In this document: positions 27,640-37,900 of the stretch, piece after piece | How the letters are laid out: every line of letters begins with the position of its first letter | Position numbering within the stretch: the stretch's first letter is position 1 | Source: Chitiniphilus shinanonensis DSM 23277 | GTDB lineage: Bacteria > Pseudomonadota > Gammaproteobacteria > Burkholderiales > Chitinibacteraceae | NCBI RefSeq assembly: GCF_000374805.1 | Contig: NZ_KB895335.1 | Coordinates: 124,001 to 188,000, forward strand | Length of the DNA stretch: 64,000 bases | Direction: 5' to 3' | Translations under genes and position numbers: made by a program | Notes under the pieces: model-generated | The model's database searches: none | Told to the model about the DNA's origin: nothing | Seen by the model: the letters and a program-made list of their open reading frames with translations, nothing else

Positions 27640-29359
27640 ATGGGCATCACGCTGCACGGCATCGGCATCGGCGGAGGCGTCGCCATCGGGCACGCCCACG
27701 TGATCTCGCACAACGAGATCGAGATCGCGCACTACACCATCGCCGAGCAGGACGTTCCCCAGGAAATCGCCCGCTTCGACGGCGCCATCCGCCTGGCGCG
27801 ACAGGAGCTGGAAACGCTGTGGGGCAGTATTCCCGAGCATGCCCCCGCCGAGCTGGGCGCCTTCCTCAGCCTGCACATCATGCTGCTGAACGACCACACG
27901 CTGACCGCCGAGCCGCACCTCATCATCGAGGCCCAGCACTGCAACGCCGAATGGGCACTCAAGCAGCAGCTCGACATCCTGCTGGCGCAGTTCGACGAGA
28001 TCGAAGAGGAATACCTGCGCGAGCGCCGCGCCGACGTGATCCAGGTGACCGACCGCATCTTCAAGGCGCTGGCCGGACACCACAGCCAGCCCCCGGCGCC
28101 GGCGCGCCCGGACAGCATCCTGGTGGCGCACGACCTGTCGCCCGCCGACATGGTGCTGTTCAAGGACACCGAATACCACGCCTTCATCACCGACGTCGGC
28201 GGCCCCACCTCGCACACCGCCATCCTGGCGCGCAGCCTCGACCTGCCGGCGGTGCTGGCGCTGCGCCATGCCCAGGCGCTGATCCGCGAGGACGAGCTGA
28301 TCATCGTCGATGGCATCAACGGCGTGGTCATCGTCGACCCCGACGAGCAGGTGCTGGTGGAATACCGCGCCCGCCAGAGCGACTGGCAGGCCAGCCAGCG
28401 CGCATTGCAGGACATCCGCTACGCCCAGCCGGTGACGCGCGACGGCGAGGAGATCGAGCTGCTGGCCAATATCGAGCTGCCCGCCGACACCGCGCAGGCG
28501 CTCGCCCAGGGCGCCAGCGGCGTCGGCCTGTTCCGCTCCGAGTTCCTGTTCCTGCGCGACGAGGACGACCTGCCCACCGAGGACGAACAGTTCGAGGCCT
28601 ACCGCCAGGTGGCCGAATCGATGCAGGGCCACCCGGTGGTGATCCGCACCATCGACCTGGGCAAGGACAAGATCCCCAAGTGGCAGGAGGAAAGCGATTC
28701 GCCCAACCCCGCGCTGGGCGCTGACCGGCATCCGCCTGTGCATGGCCGAGACGCAGTTGTTCCGCACCCAGTTGCGCGCGCTGCTGCGCGCCTCGGCCTA
28801 CGGCAAGATCAAGCTGCTGGTGCCGATGCTGTCCAATCTGAACGAAGTGCGGCAGACCCGCCGCCACCTGGAAGAGATCAAGGAACAGCTCGCCGCCGAC
28901 GGCATTCCGTTCGACGCCGGCATCGAGCTGGGCGGGATGATCGAAGTGCCGGCGGCCGCGCTGACGGTGGGCGCCTTCCTCAAGCAGCTCGACTTCGTCT
29001 CCATCGGCACCAACGACCTGATCCAGTACACGCTGGCGGTGGACCGCAACGACGACGCGGTGTCCTACCTGCACGACCCGCTGCACCCGGCGGTGATCCA
29101 GCTGCTGCACCACGTGATCAGCACCGCCGACCGCATCGGCAAGCCGGTGTCGATGTGCGGCGAAATGGCCGGCGACCCGCAACTGACCACCTTGCTGCTG
29201 GCGTTGGGCCTGCGCCGCTTCTCGATGCTGCCGGCCCAACTGCTCAAGGTGAAGCGCCGCATCCTCGACGCCGACATGGGCAAGTTGCAGCGCGCCGTTC
29301 CCGAACTGTTGCAGGCCGAGGACGCCAACGCCGTCCGCGCCCTGCTGGCCGATTTGTAG
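27640..29359 (+). pseudogene. ptsI: PTS enzyme I (PEP-protein phosphotransferase) with apparent +1 frameshift
   Basis: Read as one gene it would give about 572 residues (E. coli EI: 575). The N-terminal HPr-binding and phospho-His domain has His192 in GGPTSHTAILA. The PEP-binding TIM barrel continues to NPALG near residue 360, then the frame breaks at about 28719-28725: seven bases occupy the place of the usual six-base LR pair of the LGLRGIR motif. From 28731 the normal sequence resumes in the next frame (IRLCMAETQLFRTQ) through IGTNDLIQYTLAVDRN to MCGEMAGDP at the active-site Cys. Either a real frameshift mutation or a sequencing/assembly error; both halves are otherwise intact. Confidence 0.85.
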
Positions 29360-29393
29360 TGGGCGACGATACGCCGACCCAGAGGGGGTCATC

Positions 29394-31022
29394 TTGACCG
29401 ACCCGGACGAGCAGGACATCGACGCCGACATCGCCCAGCGGCTGGCCGAAGCCAAGGCGATGTTCGCGCCCAAGTGCGAGGAATGCCTGACGCTGGCGAC
29501 CCAGGTCGCCACGCTGGCCGCCCGCCACGGCAACGTGCGCGCCGAAGCCGAGGCGCGGCTGTGGTGGGGCCGCTCGCTGCTGGTGATGATGGGCGCCGCG
29601 CCCGCCCTGCCGGTGCTGCGGCGCGCGCTGCGACTGGCGCTGGAGCTGGACGACAAGCGCCTGCTGGCCGACGTGCACCTGTCGCTGGCGCAATGCCACG
29701 TCGGCAGCAACACCCCCGCCGCCTTGCAGAACTGGCTGAAGAGCCTGGAACTGGCGTTGCAGATCGACGCCGTCGACCTGTACGCCGAGGTCTACCTGGG
29801 CATCGGCAATCTCTACCTGCTGCACGACGACCTGAATTCCGCGCTGCACTACCACGCCATCGCTACCGAGTTCGCCAGCGCCCAGCGCGACCGCGACCTG
29901 CGCGCCAAGAGCAACATCCATCTGGCGTCGATCCTGGTCAAGCTGGAACGCCACGCCCTGGCCGAGCACGTGCTGCACACCGCCGAGGCCGAATTGATCC
30001 TGCCGCTGCGCCGCGACTGGCAGGCGGAGATCTACAACTACCTGGGTGCCATCCACATGCGCCAGCGCCACGTGGAGCAAGCGCGGGATTTCCTCGAACG
30101 CGCCTACGCCATCAACCTGGACGCCGGCTTCCTGTGGGGACAGACCGTCAACCTGCTCGGGCTGGGGCAACTGGCGCGCGCCCAGGGCGACGACGTCCAG
30201 GCCGAGCAATACCTGCTGCGCGCCACCGAGGTGGTCGCCAAGTTCGAATCGCCCAACCTGGTGCAGCAGATCCACCTGGAGCTGTCGCAGCTGTACGAGG
30301 CGCGCGGCGACTTCGTGCGCGCGCTGATGCACCACGTCGGCTACCACGACCACTACATGCTGATCATGAAGAACGATCTGTCGGCGCGCCTGAACAGCCT
30401 GGCCTCGCGCCGGCTGGCCGCGGCCGAGATCCGCCTCAAGCTGCTGTCGTCCGAGATCGAACTGAGCCAGCTGCGCCAGCAGACCAGCGAGCGCGCCTCG
30501 CGCATGAAGCAACTGGAAGCCGCCGCCTACCGCGACGCGCTGACCGGCGTGCTCAACCGCCGCGCACTCGACGAGCGCCTGCCGCTGGAGATCCAGGAAG
30601 CGCACGAGCAGGGCTACCCGCTGTCGGTGGCGGTGCTCGACTTCGATCATTTCAAGCACGTGAACGACCGTTTCTCGCACCTGATCGGCGACAAGGTGTT
30701 GCAGGCCGGCGTGGCGCGGGCGCAGGAAACGTTGCGCGACGGCGACCTGCTGTACCGCTACGGCGGCGAGGAATTCGTGCTGGTGCTGCCGCACACGAAC
30801 GCCATCGGCGCGCTGCATGTGGCCGAGCGGGTAAGGTCGCGGGTGGCGGAACACGACTGGGACAGCATCGTCGCCGGCCTGTCGGTCACCATCAGCGTCG
30901 GCGTCGCCATGCTGAGCGACGACGACCAGGTGGAGGACATCGTCGGCCGTGCCGACGCGGCGCTGTACCAGGCCAAGCAGGGCGGCCGCAACCGTGTCTT
31001 CATGCAAAGCGAGGAAGCATGA
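29394..31022 (+). CDS. TPR-GGDEF diguanylate cyclase
   Basis: 542 residues from a TTG start at 29394 preceded by AGAGGGGG. The N-terminal part (about 1-350) is a tandem TPR-type helical repeat, followed by a coiled coil (about 360-395) and a GGDEF domain. The active-site motif is GGEEF (457-461), with an RDGD product-inhibition site five residues upstream. It makes c-di-GMP in the cytosol. No membrane segment or receiver domain is present, so input is likely protein binding through the TPRs. It lies 34 bp after ptsI. Confidence 0.93.
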   Translation: MTDPDEQDIDADIAQRLAEAKAMFAPKCEECLTLATQVATLAARHGNVRAEAEARLWWGRSLLVMMGAAPALPVLRRALRLALELDDKRLLADVHLSLAQCHVGSNTPAALQNWLKSLELALQIDAVDLYAEVYLGIGNLYLLHDDLNSALHYHAIATEFASAQRDRDLRAKSNIHLASILVKLERHALAEHVLHTAEAELILPLRRDWQAEIYNYLGAIHMRQRHVEQARDFLERAYAINLDAGFLWGQTVNLLGLGQLARAQGDDVQAEQYLLRATEVVAKFESPNLVQQIHLELSQLYEARGDFVRALMHHVGYHDHYMLIMKNDLSARLNSLASRRLAAAEIRLKLLSSEIELSQLRQQTSERASRMKQLEAAAYRDALTGVLNRRALDERLPLEIQEAHEQGYPLSVAVLDFDHFKHVNDRFSHLIGDKVLQAGVARAQETLRDGDLLYRYGGEEFVLVLPHTNAIGALHVAERVRSRVAEHDWDSIVAGLSVTISVGVAMLSDDDQVEDIVGRADAALYQAKQGGRNRVFMQSEEA

Positions 31023-32113
31023 GCAGCCCCGACGAAGCCCCGCTGGAACAGCGCATCGCCACCTTCATCCAGCTCAACTACGCGCTGGAACCCGAGGTGG
31101 TGACGCGCGCCAACGCGCTGCTCAACGAAGCCCGCGCGCTCGGCCAGCCCGCCCTGGTCGGGCAGATGCTGCTGGAGCGCGCCAGCGCCATGTTCGAGAA
31201 CGGCTCGCGCCAGCAGGCGCTGGAAAGCGCGCGCGAAGCGCAGCGCTACATCGCCGCCAACCACCTCGACGCGCTCAGGGCTCAGGCCCAGGACCGGCTG
31301 GCCATGTACTGCTACGACATGGCCGAATACCTGCGCGCGCTCGATGCCTGGCTCAAGTGCCTGGAATACGCCAGCGAGCAGAACGATACCTACTGGTGCG
31401 CGCGTGCCTATATCGGCGTCGGCAAGGTCTACGACGCGCTCAACGACTACTCCACCGCGCGTTACTTCCACGGCGTGGCGCTGCAACTGGCCGAAAAGCA
31501 GGGCAACCGGCGGCAGGTGTGCCAGATCCAGATCAACCTGGCCAGCGTGGCCTACAAGCTGCACGACTACGACCGCGCACTGGAGGCGTTGAACAGCGCC
31601 AGCGAGTGCATGGAGCAGCTCGATATGGAAACCGACATCTGGCAGGCCGAGGTGGTGTCCTACTACGGCCTGGTGTACTTCGAGCGCGGCGAATACCAAC
31701 AGGCCGAGCACTACCTGAACCAGGCGCACCAGATCTACCGCTCGCACGGCAACCGCTGGGGCGAGACGCAGGTGCTGCTCAACCTGGGCCGCACCTACCG
31801 CAAGCTGGGCCGCACCGAAGAAGCGCTGGAATACCTGCTCAACGCCGACCGGCTGGCGCAACTGGCCAACCTGTCGCCGCTGATGCTGCAGACCGAGGAG
31901 CTGCTGTCGCAGACCTACCTGGAAACCGGCCGTTACCGCGAGGCGCTGATCCACCACAAGCGCCTGCACGAAGTGCTCGCACGGCTCAACCGCAGCCAGG
32001 GCAGCCCGGTACGCCTGTCCAAGACCACCGCCAACCGCCTCAAGGAGCTGGAACACCAGCTCGACCTCGAACGCATCCGCATCCGTTGCGGCATCGGCAT
32101 CGCCCGGGCATGA
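31019..32113 (+). CDS. TPR protein, paralog of the upstream TPR module without GGDEF
   Basis: 364 residues made of about seven tetratricopeptide-like helical hairpins (for example AEVVSYYGLVYFERGEYQQAEHYLNQA) and a C-terminal coiled segment. It resembles the N-terminal half of the preceding diguanylate cyclase but stops before a catalytic domain. The start overlaps the cyclase stop as ATGA, so the two are made together; a partner or regulator of the cyclase is the simplest inference. Confidence 0.85.
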   Translation: MSSPDEAPLEQRIATFIQLNYALEPEVVTRANALLNEARALGQPALVGQMLLERASAMFENGSRQQALESAREAQRYIAANHLDALRAQAQDRLAMYCYDMAEYLRALDAWLKCLEYASEQNDTYWCARAYIGVGKVYDALNDYSTARYFHGVALQLAEKQGNRRQVCQIQINLASVAYKLHDYDRALEALNSASECMEQLDMETDIWQAEVVSYYGLVYFERGEYQQAEHYLNQAHQIYRSHGNRWGETQVLLNLGRTYRKLGRTEEALEYLLNADRLAQLANLSPLMLQTEELLSQTYLETGRYREALIHHKRLHEVLARLNRSQGSPVRLSKTTANRLKELEHQLDLERIRIRCGIGIARA

Positions 32114-32775
32114 GCCTCGACACCGTGCACCACGACGCCACGCTGGCGGATTACCTGGCCCGCGTCGGCTGGCGCGAACCGCTGGCCCTGGCCGCGCTGC
32201 GCGCCGAAACCGCCGGCCACCGCCTGGGTCACATGCAACTGGCGCCGCAGCAGGGCGCACTGCTGGCGTTGCTGCTGCGCCTGATCGGCGCTACGCGCTA
32301 CCTGGAAGTGGGCACCTTCACCGGCTACAGCGCGCTGACCGCGGCGCTGGCGATGGGCGAATCAGGCCGGGTGACCGCCTGCGACGTCAGCGACACCTTC
32401 ACCCGCATCGCCCGCCGTCACTGGGAAGACGCCGGCGTGGCCGGGCGCATCGAACTGGTGATCCAGCCCGCGCTGCTGACATTGAATGCGCTGCTCGCCG
32501 ATGGTGCCGCCGGCAGCTTCGACTGCGTGCTGATCGACGCCGACAAGCCCAGCTATCCCGCCTACTACGAACGCGCGCTGCAACTGGTGCGCCAGGGCGG
32601 GCTGATCGTACTCGACAACATGCTGCTGGGCGGCCGCGTACTGGCCCGCCAGGACAACGAACCACCCGGCGTCGCCGTGGTGCGCGCCCTCAACGCCTCG
32701 CTGCTCGACGACCAGCGCGTCGAACCCTTCCTGCTGCCGCTGGGCGACGGCATGACGCTGCTGCGCAAGCGGTAG
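32110..32775 (+). CDS. SAM-dependent O-methyltransferase (class I, caffeoyl-CoA OMT-like)
   Basis: 221 residues. The SAM-binding glycine loop is LEVGTFTGYSAL, motif II is TACDVS, and the metal-binding region is VLIDADKPSY followed by IVLDNMLLGG. Related enzymes methylate catechol-like small molecules. It is coupled to the TPR gene by an ATGA overlap, so it belongs to the same operon although its substrate is unknown. A palindromic repeat follows. Confidence 0.9.
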   Translation: MSLDTVHHDATLADYLARVGWREPLALAALRAETAGHRLGHMQLAPQQGALLALLLRLIGATRYLEVGTFTGYSALTAALAMGESGRVTACDVSDTFTRIARRHWEDAGVAGRIELVIQPALLTLNALLADGAAGSFDCVLIDADKPSYPAYYERALQLVRQGGLIVLDNMLLGGRVLARQDNEPPGVAVVRALNASLLDDQRVEPFLLPLGDGMTLLRKR

Positions 32776-32799
32776 CTGGTGGGGAAGCCTGGGTTGAAT

Positions 32800-32994
32800 T
32801 CCAAATCTTGAAACACAGAGGGCACAGAGAACACAGAGCATCACAGAGGAAAACCTTAGAAGGGAGTGGGGTTCTGCCTGCCGAAGTCGTGAATTCAGAT
32901 ACGACGCCGGCCTGCGTGAAACACCCATTCTCTTCTCGCCTTTCTCTGTGAATCTCCGTGTTCTCTGTGCCCTCTGTGGTTCAAGATTTGGGGT
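32800..32994. repeat. CACAGAG-type inverted repeat, copy 1
   Basis: Left arm 32801-32854 and right arm 32936-32994 are complementary over about 50 bp: an AAATCTTGAA tip followed by iterated CACAGAG / ACACAGAG units. The loop (about 80 bp) is not conserved with the other copies. It lies between the convergent O-methyltransferase and patatin genes. The matching copies are at 41.8 and 57.7 kb. Confidence 0.92.
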
Positions 32995-33014
32995 CTAGCA
33001 ACCCCTCCCCCACC

Positions 33015-34130
33015 TCACCCCGTCGCATCCGCCAGCACCCAGTCCTCGGGCAATGGGGCGACCGATTCGTCGTAGGTGATGCCCAGGGTGGCGGCGTGCT
33101 CGCGGCAGAAGGCGAGTCCGATGTCGAAGCCGGCGCGGTACAGGTCGTGCATGTTGGAATACGACCAGTCGAACATCTCGGCCCAGCGGTCGGCCGGGAA
33201 TTCGTCCGACAGCAGCGACACCCGCAGCAACTGGCGCTTGGCGCTGCCGTCCGGGTTGCGGTTGTAGACCAGATCGAACAGCTTCAGGTCGTCCTTGGCG
33301 ATCTCCACCAGCGGCGTGATGATCGACATCACCCAGGCGTCGTACAGATCGCGCGGCGGGCGCAGCAGCGCGTCGGCGCCCAGCACGTCGAACACCACCA
33401 GCGCGCCGATGTCGGGCTGCACGCCGTCCGGGCCCACCAACGCCTTGAAGTTCAGCGTATCCAGCGCCGCGCCCTCGATATAGTGCTCCGGCTTGCCGTC
33501 GGCGCCGGGCAATACCGTGGGCGGATAGAGGAACGGGAACGACAGCGCGGCGCGGAAGCGTTCCACGGTGATCTCGCCGCCCCGCCATTGCACCATCTCG
33601 TGCCGGTTCAGGTTGTAGGCGTTGAGGTAGATCGGCGTGGTCGACTCGGCCAACCGCGAGAAATCGACCACTTCCTCGATGAACGGCACGTGGGCGCACA
33701 AGCCCAGGCTGCGCAGCGTCAGATCGGTCGGCGTCGCCACCGCCCACATCAGCCGTACCCAGTCGGCCCAGGCGCGCCAGGCCGGACTCTGCTGCGACAA
33801 CTGGTCCACCATCGCCGCGAACGGCGAGCGCGCCAGCTCGGCACGGAACTGCTCGGCCAGCACCCCCGGCTTGCTGAATACCTTGTAGTTCACCGGCATC
33901 AGCCGGTAGATCGGATCCGACACCCCCATCTGCACCATCGACGCCAGCGCGGCGATCGGATTGCCCGACTTGGGCGCGGCATACAGCAGGCCCACCAGCG
34001 CGCCCGCGCCCGAGGTGGAGATCACGTCGAAGCGCACTTTCTGGCGGATCATCGCCGACAAGGCACCCGCCATCAGCGGCATGTTGGGCGCGCCACCGCC
34101 GACGATCAGCGCCGTCTTGGGCTGGGGCAT
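33015..34130 (-). CDS. Patatin-like phospholipase family protein with degenerate catalytic motifs
   Basis: 371 residues. The N-terminal oxyanion-type loop is GGGAPNMPLMAG. The place of the usual G-x-S-x-G nucleophile elbow reads STSGAGAL, and the usual DGG/DGA catalytic Asp motif reads EGAALDT. It may be a variant lipid hydrolase or an inactive relative. It is downstream of two lipid A-type acyltransferases on the same strand, consistent with an envelope-lipid role, but a 134-bp gap separates them. Confidence 0.75.
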   Translation of the reverse strand: MPQPKTALIVGGGAPNMPLMAGALSAMIRQKVRFDVISTSGAGALVGLLYAAPKSGNPIAALASMVQMGVSDPIYRLMPVNYKVFSKPGVLAEQFRAELARSPFAAMVDQLSQQSPAWRAWADWVRLMWAVATPTDLTLRSLGLCAHVPFIEEVVDFSRLAESTTPIYLNAYNLNRHEMVQWRGGEITVERFRAALSFPFLYPPTVLPGADGKPEHYIEGAALDTLNFKALVGPDGVQPDIGALVVFDVLGADALLRPPRDLYDAWVMSIITPLVEIAKDDLKLFDLVYNRNPDGSAKRQLLRVSLLSDEFPADRWAEMFDWSYSNMHDLYRAGFDIGLAFCREHAATLGITYDESVAPLPEDWVLADATG

Positions 34131-34264
34131 GAGGACTCCTTTGTTGCAATGCAGCGAAATAGGAACACCCAGGCATTATGGCAGGCGCGGCACCGCCGCC
34201 AAGGCAGTCCGGTCAATCAAAGCAAACTATGGAGAAAAACGAGCGTTTCGCCGTGCTACGACGC

Positions 34265-35182
34265 TCAGCCCTTGCGGCCGTAGCGATCCGGCTCGCCGGG
34301 CGGGCGGGTCTTGAAGCGGCGGTGCAGCCAGAAATACTGCGGCGTGCACTCCAGCACCCGCGCCTCGATGAAGGCATTCATGCGCCGGGTGTCCGCCTCG
34401 GCATCGTCCGAGGGGAACTGCTCCCACGCCGGGTAGAAGCGCGTGACGAAGCGGTTGCCCTCCAGCGTGGTCACCATCGGCACCACCGCCGCGTTGCTCA
34501 GCTGCGCCAGCCGCGACAGCGCCGGCACCGTGGCGGTCGACACCCCGAAGAACGGCACGAAGATCGATTCGGACGGCCCCAGGTCCTGGTCGGGCAGGTA
34601 GTACAGCGATGCGCCCTTGCGCATGGCGCGCACCACCTGGCGGATGCCGTCGGTGCGCCGGAACAGCAGCGGCGGCCCGAAGCGGCTGCGGCCGAAGCGC
34701 AGCAACAGGTCGAACGGGTTGTCGCGGGTGGAGGTGTAGATGCTGGCGCCCCAGTGGTCGAGCGTGTGGCGGATGCCGCCGAAATCCAGCCCCACGAAGT
34801 GCGGCGCCAGCGCGATGATCGGCCGCCCCTGGATCGCCAGGTAATGCTCGTAGCCCTCGCGCACCACCAGCCGCTCCAGCCGGGCCGGGCGGGAGAACCA
34901 CAGGATGCCGTAGCTGAGCAGGCAGGCGCCGAACGCGTGGTAGTGCCCGCGCAGCAGGCGTCGCCGATCGGCCAGCGTGCGCTCGGGGAAGCACAGCTCC
35001 AGGTTGCGCAGCCCCACCCGGCGGCGATTGGGCACCAGGTACAGCAGCTCGCCCAGCGCCACACCCAGCCAGCGCAACAGCGGGAACGGCAGAAAGCGCA
35101 GCAGCCAGAACGGCACGGCCAGCAGCCTAGCCTGCCAGGGCAGGTCATCCCAGGTGAGCGCCTTGTTGCCGTCTTCAGCCAT
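34265..35182 (-). CDS. LpxL/HtrB-family lipid A acyltransferase (first paralog)
   Basis: 305 residues. An N-terminal membrane helix (about 20-48) anchors an acyltransferase domain with the HX4D motif in APHFVGLD and a DQDLGPSESIFVPFFG segment typical of late lipid A acyltransferases, which add a secondary acyl chain to Kdo2-lipid IVA. Its start overlaps the stop of the second paralog by 8 bp. Confidence 0.92.
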   Translation of the reverse strand: MAEDGNKALTWDDLPWQARLLAVPFWLLRFLPFPLLRWLGVALGELLYLVPNRRRVGLRNLELCFPERTLADRRRLLRGHYHAFGACLLSYGILWFSRPARLERLVVREGYEHYLAIQGRPIIALAPHFVGLDFGGIRHTLDHWGASIYTSTRDNPFDLLLRFGRSRFGPPLLFRRTDGIRQVVRAMRKGASLYYLPDQDLGPSESIFVPFFGVSTATVPALSRLAQLSNAAVVPMVTTLEGNRFVTRFYPAWEQFPSDDAEADTRRMNAFIEARVLECTPQYFWLHRRFKTRPPGEPDRYGRKG

Positions 35183-36047
35183 GCGTCGGCTCCGGCGCGC
35201 CCGACGGGCGCTTGTAGCGGTTGTAGCTCCACAGGTACTGCGCCGGGGCGATGCGGATCAGCCCCTCGACGTTGGCGTTGACCAGCGCGGCGTCGGCCTG
35301 CGCGTCGCCGCTGAACGCGCCCTGCAACGGTCGCACATGGATACGGAAGCCGCGGCCCCACGACAGGCGCTCGGCGAAGCAGAACAGCACGCTGGCGTCG
35401 GTGCTGCGCGCCAGCCGCGCCAACAGCGTCATGGTGTAGGCCGGCCGGCCGAAGAACGGCGCCCATGCACCTTCGCCGGCGCCGGGCGCCTGGTCCGGCA
35501 GCATGTACACCGACTGGCCCTGCTTGAGCGTGCGCAGCAGCTGGCGCACCCCCTGGGCATTGGCCGGCGCCGCCTGCGCCCCGCCCCGGGTGCGCGAGGC
35601 CAGCATCAGCGGCTCCAGCGCCGCGATGCGAGGCGGGCGATACAGCGCGGTCAGCAGGCGCGGCTGGCTGGCCGCCAGATAGGCGCCGCAGACCTCGATC
35701 GAACCCAGGTGCGGCGAGACGAAGATGATCGGCGCCTGGCGCGCCACCGCGTCGTCCACCGCCTGCCAGCCATCGCGCTCGACCACCAGCGCAGCCACGC
35801 TCGGCAGCGGCCGCAGCCAGGCCGGGATCAGCTCCAGCGCGCCCATGCCATGCGCGGCAATACTTGACCGGATCAATCGGCTATAATCGGCGTCGCTCGC
35901 CGCCAGCCCCGAACGGCGCAGGTTGTCCGCCATTCGCCGCCGATAGGTCGGCGACCCCCACCAGGTCAGCCAGCCCAGCAGCCAGCCCACCGCGTGAAAG
36001 AACGGGAGCGGCAATCGGGCCAGTGGTTTGAGCAGTGCAACGAGCAT
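35175..36047 (-). CDS. LpxL/HtrB-family acyltransferase (second paralog)
   Basis: 290 residues with an N-terminal hydrophobic helix. The catalytic motif is HX4E in SPHLGSIE rather than HX4D, and the [16 protein letters not shown] stretch follows. It is clearly paralogous to the next gene; the pair probably adds two secondary acyl chains to lipid A. It is divergent from metK, 161 bp away; no SAM- or SAH-riboswitch motif was seen in that gap. Confidence 0.9.
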   Translation of the reverse strand: MLVALLKPLARLPLPFFHAVGWLLGWLTWWGSPTYRRRMADNLRRSGLAASDADYSRLIRSSIAAHGMGALELIPAWLRPLPSVAALVVERDGWQAVDDAVARQAPIIFVSPHLGSIEVCGAYLAASQPRLLTALYRPPRIAALEPLMLASRTRGGAQAAPANAQGVRQLLRTLKQGQSVYMLPDQAPGAGEGAWAPFFGRPAYTMTLLARLARSTDASVLFCFAERLSWGRGFRIHVRPLQGAFSGDAQADAALVNANVEGLIRIAPAQYLWSYNRYKRPSGAPEPTHG

Positions 36048-36208
36048 CGAATGGCAATACGCGGGGGAAGTCCCGGATTTTAGCGGCTTTGCCCCCCGCC
36101 TACACCCCCAAAGCGCCCGTCATCGCCCCGGGCGGACCGGAAAACGGCCCGCAGCGCGCAGCATGGCGGCACCAAGCAGCCAGAACCCGCCGAAGGATCG
36201 ATCAACGC

Positions 36209-37375
36209 ATGAAAGAATTCCTCTTTACCTCCGAATCGGTATCGGAAGGCCATCCCGACAAGGTCGCGGACCAGATCTCCGACTCCATCCTCGACGCCAT
36301 CCTCACCCAGGACAAACACGCGCGCGTCGCCGCCGAAACGCTGGTGAACACCGGCCTGGTGGTGCTGGCCGGCGAGATCACCACCGCCGCCAACATCGAC
36401 TACATCCAGATCGCGCGCGACACCATCAAGCGCATCGGCTACGACCACAGCGACATCGGCTTCGACTACAAGACCTGCGCCGTGCTGGTGGCCTACGACA
36501 AGCAGAGCCCCGACATCGCCCAGGGCGTGAACGAAGGCGCCGGCCTCGACCTGGACCAGGGCGCGGGCGACCAGGGCCTGATGTTCGGCTACGCCTGCGA
36601 CGAAACCCCGCAGCTGATGCCGGCCGCCATCTACTACGCGCACCGCCTGATGCAGCGCCAGTCCGAACTGCGCAAGGACGGCCGCCTGCCGTGGCTGCGC
36701 CCGGACGCCAAGAGCCAGGTCACCCTGCGCTACGACGCCGACAGTGGCAGCGTGCTGGAAGTGGACACCATCGTGCTCTCCACCCAGCACCATCCCGACA
36801 TCAGCCACGCCCAGCTGTCCGAGGCAGTGATCGAGGAGATCATCAAGCCGGTGCTGCCGGCCGAATGGCTGAAGAACCCCAAGTACCTGGTCAACCCGAC
36901 CGGCCGTTTCGTCATCGGCGGCCCGATGGGCGACTGCGGCCTGACCGGCCGCAAGATCATCGTCGACACCTACGGCGGCGCCGCGCCGCACGGCGGTGGC
37001 GCGTTCTCCGGCAAGGACCCGTCCAAGGTGGACCGCTCGGCCGCCTACGCCGGCCGCTACGTGGCCAAGAACATCGTCGCCGCCGGCATCGCCAAGCAGT
37101 GCCTGGTGCAGGTGAGCTACGCCATCGGCATCTCCAAGCCGGTGTCGATCATGGTCGATACCTGGGGCACCTCCAAGCTGAGCAACGAAGAGATCGTCAA
37201 GCTGATCGAAAAGCACTTCGACCTGCGCCCCAAGGGCATCGTGCAGATGCTGGACCTGCTGCGCCCGGTGTACACCCGCAGCGCCGCCTACGGCCACTTC
37301 GGCCGCGAAGAGCCGGATTTCACCTGGGAACGCACCGACAAGGCCGCCGCGCTGCGCGCCGACGCCGGCCTGTAA
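36209..37375 (+). CDS. metK: S-adenosylmethionine synthetase
   Basis: 388 residues. It makes SAM from Met and ATP. Family signatures are GHPDKVADQ near the N-terminus, [12 protein letters not shown] and [16 protein letters not shown]. The longer open frame upstream is rejected because [17 protein letters not shown] is the conserved start. A strong terminator follows 20 bp after the stop. Confidence 0.97.
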   Translation: MKEFLFTSESVSEGHPDKVADQISDSILDAILTQDKHARVAAETLVNTGLVVLAGEITTAANIDYIQIARDTIKRIGYDHSDIGFDYKTCAVLVAYDKQSPDIAQGVNEGAGLDLDQGAGDQGLMFGYACDETPQLMPAAIYYAHRLMQRQSELRKDGRLPWLRPDAKSQVTLRYDADSGSVLEVDTIVLSTQHHPDISHAQLSEAVIEEIIKPVLPAEWLKNPKYLVNPTGRFVIGGPMGDCGLTGRKIIVDTYGGAAPHGGGAFSGKDPSKVDRSAAYAGRYVAKNIVAAGIAKQCLVQVSYAIGISKPVSIMVDTWGTSKLSNEEIVKLIEKHFDLRPKGIVQMLDLLRPVYTRSAAYGHFGREEPDFTWERTDKAAALRADAGL

Positions 37376-37395
37376 ACCCAGGCACCGCCGCGACA

Positions 37396-37422
37396 ACGGG
37401 ATGGCCCAGCCATCCCGTTTTT
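37396..37422 (+). terminator. Terminator after metK
   Basis: 10-bp stem ACGGGATGGC / GCCATCCCGT with a 3-nt loop, followed by TTTTT. Confidence 0.87.
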
Positions 37423-37546
37423 CATGCCCGCCGCCGATGCGCGCGGCATTGACGACGCCGGCGCCCCATCGCAACATCGCCGCTTCGCGACCGGGCCGAA
37501 AGAGCACGGCGCCCCGCCCGCGGCGGACAACCCTGGAACCGACACC

Positions 37547-37870
37547 ATGCAACACCTGCAACCCCAAGCGCTGGCCGACTGGCTGGCCGACGCCGAGCGC
37601 CCGCGCCCGGTGCTGCTCGACGTGCGCGAAGGCTGGGAGGTCGCGCACTGCGCGCTGCCCGGCATCGTCCATATCCCCATGAACGAGATCCCGGCCCGCC
37701 AGCAGGAGCTGGACCCGGACGTACCGACGGTGGTGATCTGCCACCATGGCATGCGCAGCTTCCAGGTGGCGATGTTCCTGGAGCGCAACGGCTTCGAGCA
37801 GATGATCAACCTGACCGGGGGGGTTGCCGGCTGGGCGGACGAGGTGGATTCCGCCTTTCCGCGCTATTGA
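37547..37870 (+). CDS. Single-domain rhodanese-like protein
   Basis: 107 residues. Active-site loop CHHGMRS with catalytic Cys65, preceded by LLDVREGWEVAHCALPGIVHIPMNE, the usual rhodanese core. It is a cytosolic sulfur-carrier or sulfurtransferase type. The ATG at 37547 gives the canonical length; the frame is open further up to the metK terminator but that part is low-complexity. A run of four repeat units follows directly. Confidence 0.9.
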   Translation: MQHLQPQALADWLADAERPRPVLLDVREGWEVAHCALPGIVHIPMNEIPARQQELDPDVPTVVICHHGMRSFQVAMFLERNGFEQMINLTGGVAGWADEVDSAFPRY

Positions 37871-37900
37871 ATGGCAGTGGTACGCGACCGGAACGCCAGC

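Noticed and set aside
36048-36208. SAM or SAH riboswitch upstream of metK
   Set aside because: No conserved riboswitch core motif was found in the 161-bp leader.
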